NCBI GenBank assembly: GCA_900322035.1
Contig: ONYL01000017.1
Location: forward strand, 1 to 40,210
Direction of reading: 5' to 3'
Length of the DNA stretch: 40,210 nt
Origin: an uncultured Prevotella sp.
GTDB taxonomy: Bacteria; Bacteroidota; Bacteroidia; Bacteroidales; Bacteroidaceae
Shown: positions 31,251-40,210 of the stretch, piece by piece
How positions within the stretch are numbered: position 1 is the first letter of the stretch
Layout: every line of letters starts with the position of its first letter
Made by a program: the position numbers and the translations under genes
The notes under the pieces: model-generated
Seen by the model: the letters and a program-made list of their open reading frames with translations, nothing else
The model's database searches: none
What the model was told of the DNA's origin: nothing

Positions 31251-32204
31251 ATGGAAACGACCTCTTTAAGACGAAAGAAAAGTACGTGGCGCCATCTGTT
31301 GCGCGATTATTTCCTCCTCACCCTGGCCATGATCATCGGAGCCTTGGGATGGCAGTTCCTGCTGCTTCCCAACCATATCACGATGGGTGGCCTTACCGGT
31401 ATCTCCTCTATCGTGTATTGGGGTACGGGATTTCCCGCCCAGTATGTTTTCTTCGGGCTCAACATCGTGCTGCTGTCTGTGGCGTTGGTAGTGTTAGGCT
31501 GGCGCTTCTGCTTAAAGACCATCTACGCCGTGGTGCTGTTCACGGCCTTTGCCACGCTCATCCAAGATACGGCCCAGTCGGCCCACCTGCTTGCCGACCA
31601 GAAGTTCATGGCTACCGTAGTTGGCGGCGTGCTGATGGGCACAAGCATCGGACTGGGACTGGCGTCGGGCGGAAGCACGGGCGGCTCAGATGTCATCGCG
31701 GCCATCGTAAACCACTACCGCGACATCTCGTTGGGACACGTGATCCTCATCTGCGACCTTACGATCATCACCTCCTCCTATTTGGTGCTCCACAATTGGG
31801 AGGAAGTGTTCTATGGCTACGTGTTGCTGTTCATCCTTTCCTTCTTTGTCGATTATATCGTCAACAGCATGCGCATGAGCGTACAGTTTTTCATCGTCAG
31901 CACCAAATGGCACGAGATTGGCGAGGCCATCAACCATATTGCCGAGCGAGGCTGCACTACGCTCGACGGCAACGGATTCTATACCAATAAGGAGCTGAAG
32001 GTGGTGTTTTGCATCGCAAAGAAGACGGAGAGCCACCTCATTTTCGACCTCATCGACGAGATAGACCCCAACGCCTTTGTAGCGCAGAGTCCCTGCACCG
32101 GTGTTTACGGACAGGGTTTCGACCGATTCAAGACCCATAATAAGCGTCTGGCCAAGCAAATCGAGGACGTAAAGGCCAAGACTTCAGCAGGTGCCGGAAA
32201 CTGA
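31251..32204 (+). CDS. YitT family membrane protein
   Basis: Inner-membrane protein of unknown function with the YitT membrane domain and a C-terminal soluble DUF2179 domain. About six hydrophobic segments lie within residues 15-215. GGLTGISSIVYWGTGFP (46-62) and GLGLASGGSTGGSDVIAAI near 133-151 are the family's two Gly-rich conserved blocks. The cytoplasmic domain follows, with TTLDGNGFYTNKELKVVFC and a DPNAFVAQSP ending that is typical of DUF2179. At 317 residues it is full length. It begins 140 nt after ribD with no clear terminator between, and is followed by a strong terminator. A transport role has been suggested for the family but is unproven. Confidence 0.92.
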   Translation: METTSLRRKKSTWRHLLRDYFLLTLAMIIGALGWQFLLLPNHITMGGLTGISSIVYWGTGFPAQYVFFGLNIVLLSVALVVLGWRFCLKTIYAVVLFTAFATLIQDTAQSAHLLADQKFMATVVGGVLMGTSIGLGLASGGSTGGSDVIAAIVNHYRDISLGHVILICDLTIITSSYLVLHNWEEVFYGYVLLFILSFFVDYIVNSMRMSVQFFIVSTKWHEIGEAINHIAERGCTTLDGNGFYTNKELKVVFCIAKKTESHLIFDLIDEIDPNAFVAQSPCTGVYGQGFDRFKTHNKRLAKQIEDVKAKTSAGAGN

Positions 32205-32267
32205 CAACCATCATAACAGCCTCTCCCTTTCAGATAAGAGACAAGAGCCCAAACCGGAGACCTCTGC

Positions 32268-32308
32268 ATACCTCCCCATCATGAACTCCATAGTGGGGAG
32301 GTATTTTT
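32268..32308 (+). terminator. YitT gene terminator
   Basis: ATACCTCCCC (32268-32277) pairs perfectly with GGGGAGGTAT (32295-32304), followed by TTTT. Confidence 0.85.
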
Positions 32309-32515
32309 GTATCGAAAAGTTTGAAACGACAGCCCCTTTACAAGGGCCATCACCCGACAAGTCGGCTTTGAAAAAGGCCTGTTGCGCAACAGATGAGACA
32401 ACTTGTTTGATTTTACTGTGTGCGGAAACAGTCAAAATGGCACTTTCAAAACACATTGAATTTATACGTAAATCAAAAAAAATCAAGCTTTTAGAGAAGA
32501 AAGACCATTGAAAAT

Positions 32516-32546
32516 TTTGAGACACAAAAGTTTTTGCTTATTTTTG
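32516..32546 (+). promoter_or_regulatory. Orphan promoter with no gene behind it
   Basis: TTTG (32516-32519), 19 nt, TATTTTTG (32539-32546) is an exact Bacteroidales promoter. The start of transcription would be near 32553. No protein gene on this strand follows for several kilobases. Confidence 0.7.
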
Positions 32547-32552
32547 CAAAAA

Positions 32553-32886
32553 TAAAGGGGGGCAAAGAGCTGCTCCTCGAGAATCATTATCCTGCCTCAT
32601 GGCCTTAAAGGTCTGAGGCCCTTAGTTACATGTTTGTACATAATGACAACCTGCGAAGGCGTATCATGGTGCATAATAATTCTTTCAAACAAAAAAATTG
32701 TATGACAGGCTTCCAACATGAGATTGTGCCTTGGGGTCAGATCGGAGTGGAGGTCGTCTTGCATTCTAAAGTTATAGTACACAACATTTGATATGAGGCT
32801 TTCCTGCTCTGCAGGTTGTCAACGACATAAAGCCTTATCATCGGGGCCGGGTCTCCTTTCGAGAGGAAGGGAATCCGGTTTTTTTT
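32553..32886 (+). ncRNA. Candidate small RNA or short transcript
   Basis: Delimited by a consensus promoter upstream and a terminator-like structure downstream (CCGG at 32847-32850 pairing with CCGG at 32875-32878, imperfect inner stem, then eight T). The predicted length is about 330 nt. Near its start is a hairpin built on GCCTCA / TGAGGC around 32595-32620. It also contains an open frame of 53 codons (32630-32791) that could be a small protein. It matches none of the common bacterial RNAs I can recognise (tmRNA, RNase P RNA, signal recognition particle RNA, tRNA). Confidence 0.35.
32847..32886 (+). terminator. Terminator-like structure of the candidate RNA
   Basis: An imperfect stem closed by CCGG on both sides, with inner TCTCCTT / AGGAAGGGA pairing and a 5-nt loop, directly followed by eight T (32879-32886). 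Confidence 0.45.
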
Positions 32887-32910
32887 GTTTTCATTTCCGG
32901 AAAATGATGC

Positions 32911-33012
32911 TGGCCCGCATATGGAAGCCCACTGGCCCGCATATGGAAGCCCACTGGCCCGCATATGGAAGCCCACTGGCCCGCATATGGAAGCCCGCCG
33001 GCCCGCATATGG
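32911..33012. repeat. 22-bp tandem repeat (minisatellite), about 4.6 copies
   Basis: Units begin at 32911, 32933, 32955, 32977 and 32999 (last one partial). The first three are identical. The fourth differs at one base near its end and the fifth begins with a variant base. Each unit contains GGCCCGCATATGGAAGCCC. The unit is not a multiple of three and lies outside genes. Confidence 0.95.
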
Positions 33013-33145
33013 CGGCTGGGATGGACAAGCGGAAAACAGAAGGCCAATAGCCGTATTTTGTTCTGTCTTTGCCCCCTCGTCCGCGGTTATGCTCTACCCA
33101 ACCGCAAGCCGGTCGTTGAAGTAAGAAAAGGAGAAGAAACTTAAA

Positions 33146-33183
33146 AAGGGGGGATGAGCGCCTGTAGTCGCTCATCCCCCCTT
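33146..33183 (-). terminator. GH2 gene terminator
   Basis: Arms 33146-33160 and 33169-33183 are perfect 15-bp complements with an 8-nt loop. On the minus strand a TTTTT run follows. It lies 27 nt after the GH2 stop. Confidence 0.88.
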
Positions 33184-33210
33184 AGGCTGTCCTGCGGTGT
33201 GAGACCGCGG

Positions 33211-36462
<3,252 letters not shown>

Positions 36463-36583
36463 TTATAAAACCATGAAATAGTCAGGTAGATGTCATTTTT
36501 GCTACATTTTTTAATTGCGTTTTCAGGCAATATTGCACAGATGTGCTCATTTCACTATCAGCAAACCATAAATATCAGATGCA

Positions 36584-37294
36584 ATGACAAGAAGAAAATA
36601 TTTGATGATGATTGTTGGGCTGGTGTTGTTCGTCGTTTCGTCGGCCCTGTTGCAAAGTTGTTCTGACGACGACGATGAATACTACTACGACGTCAATGTG
36701 CCCAATGCCATCGTGTCCATAGCCTCCAACGGCAATGGCCATCCCATTTTAGTACTCAACGACAGCACACAACTCTACCCTGTCAACCTGCGCAGCGAGC
36801 TTTACGGCGGCAAGCGCATGAGGGCTTTCGTCAGTCTGAGGCAGCCTAAGGATTCAGAACTCAGTGACGGAATATATGCCGACGGACTGAAAAACGTCTA
36901 TGTCAACTGGATTGACACGATCCGCACAAAAGAGATGGCTCCCGATCAGGGCTTGAAAAACGATTCCGTCTACGGCAACGACCCCTTGGAGATTGTCGAC
37001 GACTGGACAACCTGCGTGGAGGACGGCTTCCTGACCATCCGCTTCCGCACACTTTTCGGCAATGGTAAGACCCACATTCTCAATCTTGTGAAGGGATCGG
37101 ACGACAACGAGGTGGTCGTTCATCAGAACGCCAATGGCGATGTGCGTGGAACGATGGGCGATGGCGTGATCGCCTTCTCGCTACAGAAACTCGGACTCCA
37201 GCCAGGCACCACCCATCAGCTCACGGTGAAGTGGAATTCTTTCAGCGGAATGAAGTCGCATACGTTTACCTACAGAGTGCCGAAGAGAGATTGA
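36584..37294 (+). CDS. NigD-like lipoprotein
   Basis: Secreted lipoprotein of 236 residues, with a signal peptide ending LLQSC (C26 as lipidation site) followed by SDDDDE. The body is predicted all-beta in two parts, an N-terminal domain with VSIASNGNGHPILVLNDSTQLYPVN and a C-terminal domain with DGFLTIRFRTLFG and WNSFSGMKSHTFTYRVP. This matches the NigD-like group widespread in Bacteroidetes; NigD itself was named from a bacteriocin-related locus, but the function of most members is unknown. It is 75 nt upstream of the sigma factor gene on the same strand, so the two may be co-transcribed. Confidence 0.82.
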   Translation: MTRRKYLMMIVGLVLFVVSSALLQSCSDDDDEYYYDVNVPNAIVSIASNGNGHPILVLNDSTQLYPVNLRSELYGGKRMRAFVSLRQPKDSELSDGIYADGLKNVYVNWIDTIRTKEMAPDQGLKNDSVYGNDPLEIVDDWTTCVEDGFLTIRFRTLFGNGKTHILNLVKGSDDNEVVVHQNANGDVRGTMGDGVIAFSLQKLGLQPGTTHQLTVKWNSFSGMKSHTFTYRVPKRD

Positions 37295-37369
37295 AACAGC
37301 GCCGGGGCGTTGACAGCATAGGAATAAAAAAGCCCGTTTTGCGTTATCTCTACGCAGACCACAGCTAAG

Positions 37370-37924
37370 ATGAATATATTCGGCAGCAACAAGGAACTAC
37401 AGATACTCAAGCGTTTCGGCAGGGGAGATGCCTCTGCCATGGACATGCTGTATGCCGAGTACGCCGACTATCTGACCGGTGTCTGCTGCAGATACATTGG
37501 CAATAAAGACGACCGCAAGGACGTGCTGCAAGAAGCCTTCATCAAGATATTCACGTCCATCGGCCATTTTAGCTACCGAGGGGAAGGATCGCTGAAGGCA
37601 TGGGTCACGCGTATCGCTGTCAACGAGGCACTGCAATACCTGAGACAGCAGTGCAGGTGGAGCCCCATTGACAGCGACGCCCCGCTTCCCGACAGTTCGG
37701 AGGAGCAACCACCCGATCCCACCATAAGCACCGACAGGCTCGTGGAGCTCATCCAGCAGCTGCCGCCTGGCTACCGGGCCGTGTTCAACCTCTTTGCCAT
37801 CGAGGGCCTGAGCCACAAAGAGATAGCCCGACAGTTGGGCATCACACCGAGCACTTCGGCCTCTCAATACTTCAAGGCCCGCGCCATGCTGGCCAGAATG
37901 ATAAAGGAAAACAAAAAAAAATAA
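37370..37924 (+). CDS. ECF-type RNA polymerase sigma factor
   Basis: Sigma-70-family factor of the small extracytoplasmic-function group, 184 residues. Region 2 (about 25-95) has MDMLYAEYADYLTGVCCRYIGN and DVLQEAFIKIFTSIGHFSYRGEGSLKAWV with the conserved D-QE-F and polymerase-binding residues. Region 4 (about 120-178) has LIQQLPPGYRAVFNLFAIEGLSHKEIARQLGI, the DNA-reading helix-turn-helix. The next gene begins 15 nt downstream and encodes a membrane-anchored protein that may control it. The regulon cannot be predicted. Confidence 0.95.
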   Translation: MNIFGSNKELQILKRFGRGDASAMDMLYAEYADYLTGVCCRYIGNKDDRKDVLQEAFIKIFTSIGHFSYRGEGSLKAWVTRIAVNEALQYLRQQCRWSPIDSDAPLPDSSEEQPPDPTISTDRLVELIQQLPPGYRAVFNLFAIEGLSHKEIARQLGITPSTSASQYFKARAMLARMIKENKKK

Positions 37925-37939
37925 TAACAACCCATAGAC

Positions 37940-39190
37940 ATGAAGCAGCACAAATCCAACTTAAGCCGCCGTTTTGAGGACTATGCTCCCAAGGCACCAG
38001 AGGGATTGCTCCACGACGTGAAAGCCGAGATGGAGCGACGCCAGCTGTCTGTGGGTCGTCCGAAGTTGAGAGAGAGCCACCTCTTGATGAGGCGGGTGGC
38101 CTTACTCGCTGCCGCTGCCGCCGTGGCGCTGACCCTTGTCATGGTTTGGCGCAGCAGCGATAAAGCCACCATGCCGACGCTCACAGCCGACAGAGGAACA
38201 ATGGCCGAAAGGCAGAAGACTGGAGAAAAAAAGATAGCCGACGCAAGACCAACCGCCGCCGATGTCCCCGGCAGCGCCACGGTCTTGTCTGGATTATCTT
38301 CAAGAGAGAACAGGCCGCTTCGGGGACAGCCTGAAACGATTGAACTCTTAGCAGAGGCAGGGCATACAGTAGAACAGCAGACAGCCGTCGCTCAGGCTCC
38401 GGGCTCAGAGACCTCGGCGCAAAAACAAGGGCAGCCGACCACAAAACGGTCTGCCCGCCATGATGACGATGCCTATGACGAGACGCGTGATATCGCAGAC
38501 TTCGGCAACATCCGCCACAACGCAAGCCGGCTTACCCTTTCGGCCTACTATGGCTCCGGCGGCAGCGACATGCACGGAAACGCGCAGGGCGTGGTCATGG
38601 CGGCCGCAGCAACCTTTGGCGAGAATGCCGACTTTCTGGATCTCCAGAATGCCAAGATGACTTATGGATCGCCGTCACGGGTTACGGCTAACATGAAACA
38701 TCATCGGCCCGTACGTGCCGGCGTCAGCATACGCTGGCAACTCTCCCGTCGGTGGGGAATCGGTAGTGGGCTCACCTATTCCTATTTAAGGTCGGACTAC
38801 AGCGGGCGGGATGCCCGGGGCGAGACCACAGGCGAACAGCACCTGCATTATATTGGCATTCCTCTGAATGTTGACTACAGCATCTGGCAGAGCCGCCACG
38901 TCCGCGTATATCTCACCGGAGGCGGAGAAGCACAGAAACTCGTCAGCGGCCGCAGCAATGAAAGCTCAACCGATGGCAGTGAGAGCAGCTACAAAGTGAA
39001 GGAATCGCGAATGCAATGGTCGGCCCAGATGGCCGTTGGTGGCGAATACCACCTCCTGCCCGGCTTGGGCGTATATGTTGAACCCGGTGTGGACCACCAT
39101 TTCAAAAACGGATCTTCGGTGGACAACTACTATAAACACAAGCCCACTTCGTTCTCGCTGAACGTGGGCCTGCGGTGGAATTTCGAATGA
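37940..39190 (+). CDS. Inner-membrane-anchored protein with C-terminal beta-barrel-like domain
   Basis: Three parts are visible in 416 residues. A short charged N-terminal segment (1-50) contains RRFEDYAPKAPEGLLHDVKAEMERR. One membrane helix follows (about 53-70, RVALLAAAAAVALTLVMVW). After a low-complexity linker to about 195, the C-terminal domain has alternating strands, from LTLSAYYGSGGS to the final SLNVGLRWNFE, typical of outer-membrane beta-barrel/porin-like domains with an aromatic C-terminal residue. It follows the sigma factor by 15 nt. This gene pair is recurrent in Bacteroidales; an anti-sigma role for the N-terminal part is an inference. How a barrel domain is accommodated behind an inner-membrane anchor is unclear. 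Confidence 0.75.
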   Translation: MKQHKSNLSRRFEDYAPKAPEGLLHDVKAEMERRQLSVGRPKLRESHLLMRRVALLAAAAAVALTLVMVWRSSDKATMPTLTADRGTMAERQKTGEKKIADARPTAADVPGSATVLSGLSSRENRPLRGQPETIELLAEAGHTVEQQTAVAQAPGSETSAQKQGQPTTKRSARHDDDAYDETRDIADFGNIRHNASRLTLSAYYGSGGSDMHGNAQGVVMAAAATFGENADFLDLQNAKMTYGSPSRVTANMKHHRPVRAGVSIRWQLSRRWGIGSGLTYSYLRSDYSGRDARGETTGEQHLHYIGIPLNVDYSIWQSRHVRVYLTGGGEAQKLVSGRSNESSTDGSESSYKVKESRMQWSAQMAVGGEYHLLPGLGVYVEPGVDHHFKNGSSVDNYYKHKPTSFSLNVGLRWNFE

Positions 39191-39324
39191 GAACAGGCGA
39201 TACCCGCAGTTATGATTAAACTTTATTAACTATATCGTGTGCAATATCGTTCGGATTCCTGTATTCTACTAATAGGTTGCGACCTCGCAAATCACGAAAC
39301 TTATAACAAACAAAATACAAAAAA

Positions 39325-39960
39325 ATGAAACAATTCAGATCCATTGCTTTACAATTAATGGCCTTAGTCTTTGTCGGCGGTATGCTCGCCTCTTGTCTGA
39401 ACGACGACGACGGTGACAACAACAGCTTCTCCTATCTGCCCAAATCAGAGCAGTTGCAGGCCTATGGTGTGATAGCCGGCAATCATGCGGGACGTGTCTA
39501 TTGGGTCAGTGCCAACGGTATGTCGCAGGCAAGGCTCGACTCGGCCGACGTAACGCTCAACGTGGTCAACGACTCTACGGCTTACATCTACAACTTCCCC
39601 ACCAAGCCCCTGGCCGACACCATCAAGACGGAATACTCAGACCTGAAGGCCGCCATGCTCCAGCAGCCCAACACGACGCTGACCATCTATACGCGCTACT
39701 TCCGGCTGACCCCCATCTATTTTCAGGCAGACCCCTACAACATCACTTACAACGTGACTTACGGCGGTGCCAACCACAAGGTGGAAGTGGCCTTCTATAC
39801 ACAAATGCCCAATTACCTGTTCGGCACTTACGATTCCAGTTCTAAGCAGTTGCAGATTGTGATGAATGAGGGAGCCGTTTGGGTTGACCGCGAGAACAAC
39901 GGCACCAATCCTACGAACCACCTGATCACCTCGCGCAATTTTCTGTATAAGAGTATCTGA
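39325..39960 (+). CDS. Small lipoprotein, DUF4840-like
   Basis: Secreted lipoprotein of 211 residues. The signal peptide ends GGMLASC (C24), followed by LNDDDGDN. The mature part is beta-rich, with DSADVTLNVVNDSTAYIYNFPTKPLADTI in the middle and repeated aromatic residues. It resembles short Bacteroidetes lipoproteins of the DUF4840 type, whose function is unknown; the family assignment is from memory of the pattern and is tentative. It follows the barrel-domain gene by 134 nt on the same strand and ends about 90 nt before a terminator. Confidence 0.7.
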   Translation: MKQFRSIALQLMALVFVGGMLASCLNDDDGDNNSFSYLPKSEQLQAYGVIAGNHAGRVYWVSANGMSQARLDSADVTLNVVNDSTAYIYNFPTKPLADTIKTEYSDLKAAMLQQPNTTLTIYTRYFRLTPIYFQADPYNITYNVTYGGANHKVEVAFYTQMPNYLFGTYDSSSKQLQIVMNEGAVWVDRENNGTNPTNHLITSRNFLYKSI

Positions 39961-40047
39961 AAGGCCGACTGACTGACGGTGAGTGCTGACGCAGCACTGC
40001 TGCGTTGGCTTGGTCGCGATTCTTCTGCTTATCCTTATCAATAAAGG

Positions 40048-40088
40048 GGGATGTATCAAAATTCTGATGCATCCTCTTTTTCGTATTA
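40048..40088 (+). terminator. Terminator of the right-end lipoprotein gene, part of a repeat
   Basis: GGATGTATCA (40049-40058) pairs with TGATGCATCC (40065-40074) with one wobble, followed by TCTTTTTCG. The same sequence occurs inverted at 61-102, so this terminator is itself part of a repeated element. Confidence 0.8.
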
Positions 40089-40210
40089 TTTAGGTTCAAT
40101 GGATATTTCCATGGATTGGATATGTTGTTTCATTTCGTATAGTCCTGACTTCACCAATGAATAAATGGTAATAGAAAATCATGGACGAAAATTGCCTGGG
40201 CATAAAATTG

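Larger units (their letters stand above)
32205..33210. other. Gene-free kilobase between the YitT and GH2 genes
   Basis: No protein gene is supported. The stretch holds the YitT terminator, a canonical plus-strand promoter (32516-32546), a terminator-like structure (32847-32886), a 22-bp tandem repeat (32911-33012) and the GH2 terminator (33146-33183). A 53-codon frame (32630-32791) lies in the possible transcript and shows no recognisable features. Confidence 0.7.

Noticed and set aside
32191-32511. Open frame of 106 codons after the YitT gene
   Set aside because: It overlaps the YitT end and reads through a strong terminator; no features support it.
32630-32791. 53-codon frame as a protein gene
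   Set aside because: It lies in a possible transcript, but composition and sequence give no support for coding; it is kept only as part of the RNA candidate.
32911-33012. CRISPR array
   Set aside because: The 22-bp units are directly adjacent without spacers, and there are no cas genes.

Overview
The window looks like a chromosomal piece of a Prevotella-type Bacteroidetes (order Bacteroidales). The grounds are: promoters of the Bacteroidales form (TTTG, 19-20 nt, TAnnTTTG) in front of several genes; no Shine-Dalgarno sequences; a SusC/SusD pair with a one-protein hybrid two-component regulator; lipoproteins whose cleavage Cys is followed by Ser/Asp-rich residues; a fused SecDF; and NigD-type lipoproteins. 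Genus level is an inference. No rRNA, tRNA, CRISPR array, prophage or complete insertion sequence is visible.

Layout. 1-692 is a repeat-rich spacer. 693-10066 is housekeeping: argS and an RNase H gene overlap by one base; convergent to them is a DNA-binding HU gene; then come a rhomboid protease with a membrane-anchored endonuclease/exonuclease/phosphatase-family protein, the secDF fusion, and greA with a HIT-family hydrolase. 10201-11295 is a mannose-1-phosphate guanylyltransferase on the minus strand.

11495-25195, all on the minus strand, is a complete polysaccharide utilisation locus. In transcription order it holds the HTCS sensor/regulator, then a GH16 endo-beta-glucanase, SusC, SusD, a surface glycan-binding lipoprotein and a GH3 beta-glucosidase. 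GH16 would cut the polymer, SusCD and the binding protein would capture and import oligosaccharides, GH3 would reduce them to glucose, and the HTCS would sense oligosaccharides in the periplasm and activate the operon. The enzymes suggest a beta-1,3- or mixed-linkage beta-1,3/1,4-glucan. Two 16-bp direct repeats upstream of the GH16 -7 box are the likely regulator-binding site.

25196-26102 is a second repeat-rich spacer with the same repeat families as the left edge, a 64-nt near-perfect hairpin and what may be the end of a lost transposon. Next are a secreted carboxylesterase (minus), the cluster prmC-recX-comF (minus), then ribD and a YitT-family membrane protein (plus). 32205-33210 is a gene-free kilobase holding a canonical promoter and a terminator-like hairpin that together define a possible ~330-nt RNA, followed by a 22-bp tandem repeat. 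A large secreted GH2 beta-galactosidase (minus) follows. The right end has a NigD-like lipoprotein, an ECF sigma factor, an inner-membrane-anchored beta-barrel-domain protein probably linked to that sigma factor, and a small lipoprotein.

Points most worth a second look: the terminator inside the greA leader, the possible RNA gene at 32553-32886, the direct-repeat operator of the glucan locus, the 64-nt hairpin, the 22-bp minisatellite, and the intergenic repeat families shared by the two spacers and the two window ends.
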